26,699 nt of DNA from Basidiobolus heterosporus B8920 (lineage: Eukaryota > Basidiobolomycota > Basidiobolomycetes > Basidiobolales > Basidiobolaceae). The stretch spans positions 1 through 26,699 of the forward strand of contig JNET01032441.1 of NCBI GenBank assembly GCA_000697455.1, written 5' to 3'. The notes beneath the pieces are model-generated. The model made no database searches and was not told where the DNA came from. It saw only the letters and a list, made by a program, of their open reading frames with translations. Below are positions 1 to 10,300 of this stretch, in pieces (the stretch's first letter is position 1; each line of letters opens with the position of its first letter). Position numbers and translations under genes: made by a program.

Positions 1-1252
1 GAATAAACTTGTATAGTACACTTCGCCTAGTATCGGCAACCACTTCAATATTCGAATAAGTGCTTGGCTATAATGTTGAATTAATTGTTCCGCTGTTTCA
101 ACATTAAATACTTGCGAATCTACCAAGGCTTAAAATTCATTAGTTGAAGAAACGTACAAACATTAAGATTGTGAGTTATTGTCATACTTAACGTTCGTTC
201 AAATAATCCACAGAATTTCTCAAAAGATTCTTCACACGTTTTCATACTGAATTTTTTATCAGGTCGTGTTGAGGCACTGAGCTTCTGAAATATCAACAAT
301 TGACAATCCGTCAGGTAATTAATTATTTTTCTCAGGCTTTCGAAAATGGCCTCTCTTGAATTTTGCTTAATCTCTAGTGGTATATCCTCTTGATATGTAT
401 ACATATAATAATTAATTAATTGCTCGATGGTTAAATTGCCCCATTGCTTACGTGAAGAAGTGTGCATCTTTACCAGGAACTTGTGTATCTGTTGTATTCG
501 GGCCATACTTATTTCGACCGAGCCGTCAACACTTTTTGAAGCATCGTCACGTTCTTTAATAGAATCCTGAGCTCTATAAAATGATTAGGCATTTATTACC
601 TACATCAAGTATACTGGTCCGTCTACCTTTTGAAAATATCCAGGTGGCGTTTCCACACTTGAGCGGTTCTCATAAATGCCTTACTCCTTTCAGCCACTTC
701 ACTATTCAAGTCAATTGATTTCCCTTTTCTTTGTTTCTTAGTCACCGTACTTGTTATCTCTATTATATCCATAAAGTTAATTAACCGAATTATCGAATTG
801 ATTGTAATAAACCATCATGAAAATTTTACCTAGATCTTTCAAGCATAGGTTCTGTCTCAGGTCCAATACTGTAGAACTCAACTGGTAACATCTTTTTTTC
901 CAAAAGTTTGATGAATCGTCATTTCTATTGCGCTTTCTTTGCTCCTCTAAGCACTCCAAATTCTGGTCTGACTTGCATAAACTAGCATCACTAGACCATC
1001 CAACTAAAGTAAGATATTCTAATCAAATCAAAACTTAATTATTAGAAGTATTCTATGTTTCTATGCATCGCTACAGTACCACGAATATTCAGGTTCTCAG
1101 GTTTGCTTTTTAACACAATTATCGCCTAAAATAGTAAAGTTATCTACTAAATCCCATCGTATATTAAAGGTATATGTCTGCACATTTGTCATGAAATTTA
1201 AATGCATTACCAGAATGACGCGCAATCTCTCCTCAATGGAATTCGAGTTCAT
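1..1252 (-). CDS. MEI4: Mei4/Rec24-family meiotic recombination protein (5' part, runs off the left edge)
   Basis: Mei4 (Rec24 in fission yeast) works with Rec114 to promote Spo11 double-strand breaks on meiotic chromosome axes; that is family knowledge. Exons on the minus strand are 1252-1211, 1125-1083, 1018-830, 759-627, 573-124 and 67-1 (open); phases agree across all five introns. The N-terminus reads ERLRVILAIIVLKSKPEN, like the first Mei4 signature (LALAIIxSKP). It is followed by FWKKRCYQLSSTVLDLRQ, like the family WKxKxxxLxxEVLxLRQ motif. Further on, an INYYMYTYQEDIP stretch and a helical C-terminal block resemble vertebrate MEI4. The ATG at 1252 was chosen because it precedes the signature and lies about 40 bases after a TATATAAG box; no upstream ATG is in frame. 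Exon 1 codes for only 14 residues. The second intron begins with an atypical GTGGTA. The stop codon lies outside the window. The family call rests on short motifs and needs a profile search. Confidence 0.7.
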
Positions 1253-1292
1253 GGATATTGTTGTTTCGCCCTTATCTGTCAATACCCGTGAC

Positions 1293-1299
1293 TTATATA
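1293..1299 (-). promoter_or_regulatory. TATA box of the Mei4-like gene
   Basis: On the minus strand this reads CTATATAAG, about 40 bases upstream of the chosen ATG at 1252. The spacing would imply a short 5' leader. It is an inferred site based on sequence and position only. Confidence 0.35.
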
Positions 1300-1353
1300 G
1301 ATGAATTTTGATTAAATGCTCATTCAAGCAAGCAATACATCGTAATCAGATTA

Positions 1354-1393
1354 ATTGAATGCTATTGAATGCTATTGAATGCTATTGAATGCT
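1354..1393. repeat. Four tandem copies of a 10-bp unit
   Basis: ATTGAATGCT is repeated four times without a mismatch. It ends about 55 bases upstream of the TATA box of the Mei4-like gene. The unit length is close to one helical turn, so the copies face the same side of DNA. Confidence 0.95.
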
Positions 1394-1756
1394 GTGATGG
1401 AGCAGTGAGCAGGCTGGCAAAGTGAAAGCAGCATGCTTACGAGAGATATGCAAAGTTTATAGTACCTTTTTCGTACAGGTTAGTGTGTCGAATGAATAGC
1501 TTCAATATATTGAATGTAAGAATACATTTCGAGAGATAGAAGTGGTGGGAAAGGAAAAATACAGACTATTATGAGGACATTCTTGAATATTTCATAACAG
1601 GATTAAAAGGGGAAAATCAAGTGGTAAAAGTAAACGTACATAGTAAAGGGCTGTAGAAGAGGGGTTTATCAAGGATACACTAGTAAGATGAAGAGGCAAA
1701 TAAAATATCAGATTAGACCAATCGCAAGTGTAGCAAATAGCGCGGATACATTAAAC

Positions 1757-4184
1757 TTATTCAGTATGCTTAAGTCTTTCTTTTCTGTCGCCTCCAGCAT
1801 TGAAGTCACCACTATATGGATGGTATATGTGATGAGTGCCATGCGAATATTCCGAGGTTCCTGTCTGTTGCAAGTTGCCATTCTGAGGCTGAGGAGCTTG
1901 GCCTGTCGTTTGTCCTTTCGGAAGGTAGTGCTGCTGGTATTGCGGATCAGATATTGGGATCGGCATATAAGCAACAGGATACGGGCCAGGCGTAGGGACG
2001 GCACCCATCGGAAACGCATAATATGTACCAGGATATGGCACCCATGAAGAGGGCGGAATGCCGGAACTCATTGACTGTTGCATCGAACCACCAGATGCTG
2101 TGGGCGTTGCAGCAGGTGGACTCCGAGCACTGGGTTGATTGTTGGGATTGCTGTATGCAGCGTAGGATTGATAATTTGGTTGATTTGGATCACCAAACAT
2201 ATATGGGTTAGGTACTTGCTCGCCGTTTGGGACCGGGTTTGGAAATATTGGGGGATTCCCCCCGGGCGGCGATTGTCCTGATTCAAGCATATGCATTTGT
2301 GGATAGGCATTGCCATCAACTACTTGGTAGAGCGGTGTGTTTTGCGGATAATCTAGTATTGGAATTTATGAATCATGGCTGTAGAGAGTGTGAAGGATAG
2401 GGTTCTTACCATTCCCAAGGTATATGTAATACGGATACCCCGTCGCTTCAGTACTCTAAAACCAATGCTTAGCAACTGAACACAGATTCACACATAATCG
2501 ATCTCAGGAAATTACCGTGGCAACGCTAGAGCGATGTTCGTAGTGAGGTGGGCTAAAAGGCACCGCGCCACGAACAGAGGATCCAGGATATAATTTGGTG
2601 AAGTAATTATTGGGTCTCAGTTGTTTATGTACACGCCCTTCATTAGACTCGCGGTACTGGACACGGACTGTGGTCTCGAGCCAACGGGATCCGTTCTAGC
2701 GTAAGGGACTAATTAGTATCGCACAGAGTGTACGTATATAATTTCCTAGAGTAAGCCATATCCATACCTCGTTCTCAATGGCTTTCCCAGCAGCATCCTC
2801 ATTGGAGTACTTTATGAAAGCAAACGCTAGACAACAATCAGGTTATATCAATACAGTCCTACTTCAAGAAAACACATGAGAATGCAATACCTGGCATATT
2901 GGCATTGCGGTTGACCAGATTCAGGAGTTCTATTTTTCCATATTTACCAAATTTCTCCTCCAGTAAGTTTTGAGTGACTAGCTTCTGATTTAACTGGCCA
3001 ATAAATACGCTGGTACGATCAACCTGACCAGAACCTCGTTCCAAATTCGGTGCCCACTCGACAACCCATTTGGAATTCACCCGTAGCTCCTACATTAAAT
3101 GGTTCCATGAGATTGCATCATTAGTGAATTGTATGTGGAAATAATTGGCTACAATGGATGTAGTAATGGTGCAGATGCAAGGGAAGGGGTTTCTTGCTTG
3201 TGAATTGTTGCCAACTTGTATAACTGGACATTACCGAATAGGCCCTGATCGCATCATCTCGATAACAGAATTTGACGAAGCCACAGCCTTTACTGCGGCC
3301 AGTTTGATAATTCTGCAAGATTGTCAAATCTTCTAATGGCCCGTATTCTTCAAGTATATTTCTCAATTCCTACAGAGCAGATAGGTTAGAATGACCAGGA
3401 GGGTAAATTCGAAGGACCATATACCTCTTCATTGAGTGATCGGCTGATTTTGGCTATGAATAATGTTCTATTAACTCTAGCTTGTTCCACACGAATATGC
3501 CGACCGTCTAGAATTGTGTGATGAGCCTCTGTTAGTGCTCGCTTTGCATCGTGAACGTTCTGTTTTCAAATAGATTAGATCCTATAGATAACTGGACATA
3601 AGAGATGTCTTCTACCTCAAACTGTACAAAGGAGTACGGTCTTTGTTTCCAGTCTTTTAGAACCTTCACATTCAGTAATTTTCCATATTTACTAAAGTGT
3701 TTTGTTACACTTTCGTGGAGCTCTTCGTCAGTTTTGGAAGCTGCGAGACTGTTCAAAGTTATTTGAGTAAATGGACTTCATGGCTGCCACTCAAAGATAC
3801 TAAACTAACCTTGCGACAAATATGCAACCCTGAGGAGAGGCGCGCTTGATACTGTGCGAGGTACTGTTGCTACTGGCAGAAACAAGAGACTTTGGGGAGG
3901 CAAGTCCAGGATCAGAATCTGTAGTTGGCGTTCCTATCAATAAACCTGTTCAGTAATATTCGACAGAAGCAATGACAGGCTACTTTAAAACCAGGTATAC
4001 CTGGAAATTCTAAATGTTCACTAAAGTGGTTGCCATCGGTGAACACCGAAGCATTTGAAGAGGTCTTTGGAAGTTGCGTTGATATAGTAAGTTTTGCCAT
4101 TGTTTCAGTCAAAGCAGGGTTTTCTCTTCGAGGTGAGCAAGCAGCTGCCGTTACTTGAGTATGACCTATTGTACTTTGTGCCAT
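1757..4184 (-). CDS. RNA-binding protein with three RRM domains and a Pro/Gln/Tyr-rich tail
   Basis: Ten exons on the minus strand: 4184-4001, 3945-3810, 3748-3616, 3559-3425, 3369-3235, 3089-2891, 2826-2768, 2695-2516, 2455-2410 and 2352-1757. They total 1,803 bases, giving 600 residues. The ATG at 4184 is the first in frame. RRM1 spans about 102-175 (RNP2 GCIFVAS, RNP1 RPYSFVQF). RRM2 spans about 181-255 (RTLFIAK and KGCGFVKF). RRM3 spans about 267-340 (SVFIGQL and AFAFIKY). The order, the linker KWVVEWAPNL and the spacing resemble an uncharacterised class of fungal three-RRM proteins. The last 250 residues are low in complexity and rich in Pro, Gln, Asn, Tyr and Ser, which is common in proteins that form RNP granules. 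The protein probably binds mRNA in the nucleus or cytoplasm; the target is unknown. Introns are 51-71 bases apart from the fifth (3234-3090, 145 bases). No clear canonical poly(A) signal was found downstream. Confidence 0.9.
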
Positions 4185-5024
4185 GCTGTAGCTTATCACG
4201 AAGAACTATCTGAGAAGGACGAGGTAAATATGTAGTACTCTATTGGTGATATAGAAACTAGTAGCTGAAGCGACGAGGCTTTCAAAGTGCTTGTGGTTTT
4301 CTAGGTAAACTGACAACCGAAATATGTTGAAACCTCACTAAGCAAAAACTCTTTCGGTATTGAGGTGATCTTACAAACGCTTATACTCTAAGCTAAAGAT
4401 ATGCCCTTAAAGGCCCGTGTGCTGTTGAAAAGATGCAACTAGTTGATTGTACTGGGAAGGAAACAGTGAGCAAAAGAAAGCTTGGGAAAAGATCAGACTG
4501 CGAGGATTTAAAAAACGAGGCCAAAACGAATAAGCTAAGCAAGAGTTAATTAAAAGAGCTTCGGGGTAAGTAGAATAAAGTAGATTTTGATGTCAAATAG
4601 TAATGACACTTTCACTTCAGGATGAGGTCATCCGTGCCTACTCACTTGGATTTTGCTTCATAAAATAATAGTCACTGTCAAACTCCCTCCCTCGACAACA
4701 ATTCAATGCGAAGGCTAATCTAAAAGGGATCAACATGATTTGTCCAATGGCGGTGGTCCCAGTGCTTGCAAATGAAATGCAATTTTGGCAATCTATGAAT
4801 GCCATAGCCAAACTATTGAGCATGATTGGCTGACTCATTATCAATGTGGCTAAACTCATAGTACAATCAATGGGCTCATCTCTACTAAGTTAGGACTGCC
4901 ATTTTTACATGATTTTCATGGTGTCGCAGTTTGCTAGGGCTAGAGATTCACAGTAAAGCCTGTACGTGAGCAATAGTTCGCAATAATTCAGCCAGGAGGC
5001 CAAGCTTTCCCACTTGTTGCGCCC

Positions 5025-5109
5025 GTTACACCTACTACATCTGCTACACCCGCTATACACCTACTACACTCACTACACCTGCTACACCTGCTAGACCCGC
5101 TACACCCGC
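5025..5109. repeat. 9-bp minisatellite, about nine or ten degenerate copies
   Basis: The consensus is CTACACCTG with substitutions (CTACACCCG, CTACATCTG, CTACACTCA) and one two-base insertion. The period is a multiple of three, but no frame extends into a supported protein, so I treat it as non-coding. Confidence 0.9.
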
Positions 5110-6019
5110 TGATAGCTACTCTTCACTCACTAGATACATGGCAGATTCCTCTTTTGGAGAATGCATCTAACCAGCTGATCGATATGCAACTTGCCGCATG
5201 CACTCACGGGTGGCCATTGGCTTTACGAAGACGATGGTTTGAATGCATTTATGCTCTGATCCTCAGCAACCCCCAATAAAATAGACTCCAATGGAATTGC
5301 TGACTTGGAAATGGGAGGGAATTATATGACACTGAATAGCCTCACTAGCCTCCCTTCACTTGGTGATCATTACAAATCAATGACTTGATGGGCTATGATT
5401 GGCCACAGGAAGGATAGCGCCGGAAAAATACGACTCAGCCATATTCTGTGTATTTGAAGAAAGCCTATTCTCTGCACCTTCACAGTCGATCTTGTAGCGA
5501 ATCTGGCGGTGAGTTTGGCAGTGAATCTAAAAGAAGGCATACCTATTAGCTGGATCCAGGGTTATGAAGGCTGCGCCAAGTACAGCTCTAGAGCTAGGAT
5601 ATCCCCTGGTGCTGTGCGTTCTATCTGACCCAAGTAATTTCAATCAACGAGATAGTCAGCGGGCCGTATTCGTTGTCGGGGCAGTTGCTGTTGTATCGAT
5701 AGCGTGGATAGCCATAGACCAGACCAACTATGCATCCGTCTGTAGGCACGGCAAGGCCAAATAAGGCCAAATCTTCCCTCAAGTGCATCTCGAATTGAAT
5801 GAATGGCTTGCACTGCTACCGATACCAAAAAGGGAACGAACCTAAATGATGGCAGCAATCGTCAGTGGTGGGCACCTTTCCTCGACTGAGATTGGCCCTA
5901 GCAAGCATGTTTGCAAACCAGATCTGGTGCTTGCTTCTGCTATGATAAGGTAGCTACTGGGTTCCACCGCCGCTCTGATGAGCCCTTTTGAACCCTGATC
6001 CAAGTAAGACCTTTTCTTG

Positions 6020-6352
6020 ATCCAATTATTATTAGATCGTCTTGAAGATTCGGCCACTCTGACTTCCGTTACGATTTGCGGTCAGTGTGATTCGCCCATG
6101 ATGAACCAAGTGTCTCAGAATAACTGATCGTAAATAGCAACGAAAAGACCAGCGGCCATGATTCACTTCTGATAGAAATGCTAGCGAACCCTGATGCTGG
6201 TCTCAGTTCTATGAATAAGTCACATGGCACCAGGAGTGTGTTCTGGCTACAGATCTTCCTGGATTGTAGATTTTATCCATCACCATTCGAACTCGGGTCT
6301 TTCTCTTTGGCAACCATAGTGCCGCCGATACAGCTAAGGCATGCCTCCATTC
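6020..6352 (-). mobile_element. tRNA-derived SINE-like element (probable, decayed)
   Basis: Read on the minus strand, 6336-6325 is TAGCTGTATCGG, which resembles an RNA polymerase III A box. It is followed about 40 bases on by GAGTTCGAATGG, a B-box-like T arm (around 6294-6283). The region between does not fold into a good anticodon arm, so this is not an intact tRNA gene. The sequence continues as an unrelated body of about 250 bases and ends near 6034-6024 in a short TAATAATAA run, the kind of tail left by LINE-assisted retroposition. I could not identify clear target-site duplications, so both ends are approximate. It may instead be an isolated tRNA-like pseudogene. Confidence 0.45.
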
Positions 6353-6590
6353 AGTAGATAAGGTGGCTTTCTAGGAACCCTGACAATCCTGTTGTAAAAG
6401 ATGTGATTCCTCAAATATGCTCCGTTGGCTGTTTCTTTTATTGCAAACAACTTGGATCCTCTCTGGCTGCGATAACGCTTTGTATCCACGTATCGCCAGC
6501 TGCTATGTGCGATCTATTGTACAAGTCGAGTGAGATGCATTCCAGCTAATTGAGTAGGGTTAAGTGTTTTGGCTCGGATTTAGGGGCCTG

Positions 6591-6618
6591 AGGTATCGGA
6601 TATTATAAGGTATCGGAT
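6591..6618. repeat. Short direct repeat AGGTATCGGAT
   Basis: The 11-base sequence occurs at 6591-6601 and again at 6608-6618, separated by six bases. Its function is unknown. It lies about 720 bases before the MED12 start. Confidence 0.85.
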
Positions 6619-7335
6619 TAGATCAATGAACCCCATGTCCTCGTCGGTTATGGGTTAGGGTAGTCTAAATAGGTAAGCTGAATGACTTTGCTCAAATCTT
6701 ACATAATAATAACATACGTCTAGCTTGATTTCTGATATACTGCTTAGGATTAGGGTTACCCTTGACTTGAATGAGATTAATCAGATTGAGTGGTACGAGT
6801 AGATGTGAATTCTTAAGCAACATTGGCTGTGGTTTTGCAAGAAATTGATTAACAAATGTGCAGTTGGGTCATATCACGAAAAATTTATATTCAGTCTATT
6901 ATCGATATTTAAAAATACTCGATATTTGATATCATCTAGTAATTTTGAGCAAGGAATATCTTTGTAAATGTAATTTATAGTTGAAAATCGCCCGTAATCA
7001 TCAAAGTGGATATTTTTGACTGTATTTGCCTTATCATTATCAACAATGAAATCATCTCGATCTGATTAAAAGGTGCGTAATTTTAGTGGAAACTTCAACT
7101 TTCAAACATTTAACGCATCCTGGTTTGGGGCACACTACCATCTCCAGAACGCACAGAACTGGGCTAGAGTGAGCTTTCGGATTTCAGCGGAGTTGACATT
7201 GTTTTATTTGACAAGTGTTGTGGTAGATCTTACTACTAGAGAAATAAAACAGTGGCACACTAAAGTTTGAATCTAACCCCTCATTGAATGCTACTTGTAT
7301 AGAATCTGTCAGCACAAACAAAGCGAAAAGAAACC

Positions 7336-10300
7336 ATGGCGGGGAAATACCCAGGTAATAGGGTTTTCGATTTATTCTACTGACAATACCAGAGACCGGT
7401 ACATCTCAGAGATCTCCTGTGTGTTTCTGGGTTTCATCCTAAAGCCGATTTTAACGCGTGATCTTGTTTAGGCCACCATAATAATTCACGTTTGTATCGT
7501 CCTAATAATGGAAATTCTGGATCCTCTTTCCCATCCTTACAAAATGGGACGCAAGGGACCCCAAATATGCCAAGTAAACAGAGCCAACCCCCGTATAGTT
7601 CGGTAAAATCATCAAGCTACCATCAACATTTGGGAACTCATCCGTCTAGTTATGGATCCAGTGGGGGATATCCAACCAATTCCTCCGTCAACGCCTCGCC
7701 GAGCCCAAGCCAAACCCACCCTTCTTTATTAAAGGCTAACGTTATTACCCTTAAAAAATACACTCTATTACCACCGCCAAAAAAAGCATCTTTACACAAA
7801 ACCAGTGATTTAGGTTTGTTATGGATTGTAACAAATGCCTCATGAGCAACACATTGACTTTGTATTTGTCCTATCTTCATACAAGGATACCCCGATTTCT
7901 TCCCGCAGCGTCCGGACCAAGAGGAAGATCAGCTTACAGATGCCAATGTTAGAGGAGGTTTTCAAGATCGAATGGCCATTCAGGTATTGTCGGGTTGCTT
8001 TACTTGCACTCTCAAGCGCGCTCATCTTTGCCGGAATGAAAAATATTTTAACTTTCGTTTTGGCTACGGATATATCCCACTCTAGAATGAGTCCTTTTCA
8101 GCCCACGATATGATATATGATCGCTTGCAAGACTCACGCGTCCGAGAGGAACTGCGCATGTTTATCACAGATGTTCTTGGTCGGAAGCAAAAAGAGCGCA
8201 TAATCACCGGGTATTTCGCTTTGCATTGGCCATGAATCGTCAAGCTTTACTTATATTCGCACCTAAATAGTCCCTCAGTATTTCGACCTCCCACAAGGGT
8301 GTCATTGAGTGAGCAACTCAAGGATCAATGGATTCAGGATCTTGTTGGAGGAGCAGTGCCCTTACGAAAGCTGCTCAAAAGTATACCTCACGGGTAGGTT
8401 CTGTTTGATTACATCGGCCAGGATTAGCGTTGTTTAATCAGAATTTTCATCTGCAATTCCAGCCTCAAGGGAGAGAAGTTGATCGAGACCTTAGTTACAA
8501 ATCAGACACCATTGCTCCGGGCAGGCTGGGTCATCAAGGCGATTGGGTTAAGCGAGCTTGTTAGTTGACAACTTTGTTTCCAATGGGTTTCCAATCCGAG
8601 TTACTTATAGCCTTGATTTAATAGCAATTTCAGCGAAGTAAAGCGCCTCTAACTATCCAACAATACGCCGTAGAATGGACCAACATCTTTACGCAATACA
8701 TGTCGCGGCAACTCTTTGAATTGTCGAATCAAAATCGGGCCACCACAAGTACGTCATCCATCAACAAGCCTTGGGTCTCGGAGGACACAAGAGACCGATG
8801 GACTAACAAATGGCTATACTCGTGAGTTGTTTTCTCAGAATTCCCGATGGTTTTCGACACGAACTAACATTTCGTCGAATAAGAATCAAACTTGCCAAAT
8901 GGCAGTACGCGGAAGGGATTCTGGACCAAAGACATTTCCTCAAATGGGCCCTTGACCAGTTTGGGAACGCCAATTTCGAGCAGAGTGCAGTGTTACTGCC
9001 CTTGATTACCCAGCTGATATCCGAGTATGAACGTTCGCGTACTCTTCTGCGAATTCTGATAGACCATCTGTTAGGGAAAATTGATCAGGTAGGCTCTGGC
9101 GAAGTGCACCAACGCACCAACGCTCCAACCACCCCAGCCACCCCAACCACTCTGACCTCTCTCATCTTTAATAGCTACGGAAGCATGCTGTAACGATGAA
9201 AGTCTGGAGACACGGATACCTCGCTAAAGAGCTCGTGCGGTTTCTTCAGGTAGTGACCAAGTGGAATCGAAATCGCTTGCCCACAAACCTAATCTATTGA
9301 ATCTTCTAGGCGCTGTTCATGTCTTCAAGCGATGCGTTTGTGCACCCGGTGTTTTGGCAACAGCATCGTCAAACCTTATGCGACGTACTAGTTAGCGATC
9401 CGTTGGTTGCACCGATCCCCGGAATGAGAGAAAACAGTGCTTTCGAGTTAGCCATGACAACACGCATGAAGGAGCTCTTCGAGATCGTCGATCGAAGAAA
9501 TGCCGTGTTTTCTCAGGCTGCGGCGTCGACCGAGCGCATCACTGAATTTCAAAGCGACGCTGATCTGAGATTTTTGGTAGGAGAAGGGAATTTTGAGAAT
9601 ATTGGTCGAGTTACAGAATAGCTTATTCAATCGGCCCCATTTCTAGTCATTGTTTAGAGTGGACATGAATTCCGACTTTGATGTGTTGGCCAGGAGATAC
9701 CTCGGTAGCTGGGAGAGGATTCAAGCAACGCCTAATGCGTTCGAGAGAAAGATCTTCACTTTATGCAACTGGGTGATCACTAACCTGAAGCCAGGGAATC
9801 ATAAAATATACATTGTGTTGACGTTGCTGTCCCGAGTAAAAGCCGACCACAACCAGGAAGCTACGGATGCCGATCAGAAAAGCTACTCTGATCTGCTCCA
9901 GGAAATCCTGCTTAAATTCCTAGATACACACACTTGTACGTCGGCTCATGATGGTCAAGGTATGTCCATTCATCCGTATTGTTTCGTAGCTATCCGTCTA
10001 ACCCACTGTACAAAGAATATGATGCTGTTGCTTGGCTATTCGGTGAATTCACCAAAGCCGGGCTCTTTTCATATTCAAGATACTTGCAAAGACTCATTTC
10101 TCGTGGAGATCTCTTGATATCCAAACGTACAGAGGAGGTAGTACAACATGGTTTTCTCAACGCTATTGATTGCCACATTCCCATCGTAATGATTAACACG
10201 AGTGCATCTACTAGAAAACATTACGGCATCTAAAATACCTACAAATATTCTCACTGGCCAATATATCTATGGCATTACTCAACCAACGCAGGATTGCGCT

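Larger units (their letters stand above)
1253..1756. other. Intergenic stretch between the Mei4-like and RRM genes
   Basis: About 500 bases separate two genes on the same (minus) strand. It holds the 3' flank of the RRM gene, a four-copy 10-bp tandem repeat and the TATA box of the Mei4-like gene. Open frames crossing it are short and show no recognisable protein similarity. Confidence 0.6.
4185..7335. other. 3.1 kb gene-free divergent intergenic region
   Basis: This region separates the divergent RRM and MED12 genes. Open frames in it are all under 100 codons, start at chance ATG or alternative codons and match no family I recognise. It contains a 9-bp minisatellite (about 5025-5109), a tRNA-derived SINE-like element (about 6020-6352), a duplicated 11-base AGGTATCGGAT (6591-6601 and 6608-6618), an AT-rich patch near 6890-6960 and two TTAGGG motifs. 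The outer few hundred bases on each side presumably hold the promoters of the two flanking genes. The middle looks like accumulated repeat debris. Confidence 0.65.

Noticed and set aside
1178-1210. Thirty-three-base intron in the Mei4-like gene
   Set aside because: It is too short and yields no family motif. Using the acceptor at 1127-1126 instead yields the AIIVLKSKP signature.
1688-2281. Plus-strand open frames opposite the last exon of the RRM gene
   Set aside because: They are antisense shadows of a Pro/Gln-rich minus-strand exon whose splicing and frame are well supported.
6283-6352. Intact tRNA gene (glycine-like TTGCCAA loop)
   Set aside because: The anticodon stem does not pair and the acceptor stem cannot be closed. 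Only box-like segments remain, so it is better explained as a SINE head or pseudogene.
7073-7270. Plus-strand open frame before MED12
   Set aside because: It starts at a non-ATG codon and has no similarity. It sits in the expected MED12 promoter and leader.
9960-9989. Thirty-base intron in MED12 ending at the first AG after 9960
   Set aside because: It is too short and breaks the frame. The acceptor at 10014-10015, preceded by a CTAAC branch point, gives a 56-base intron and restores the frame.
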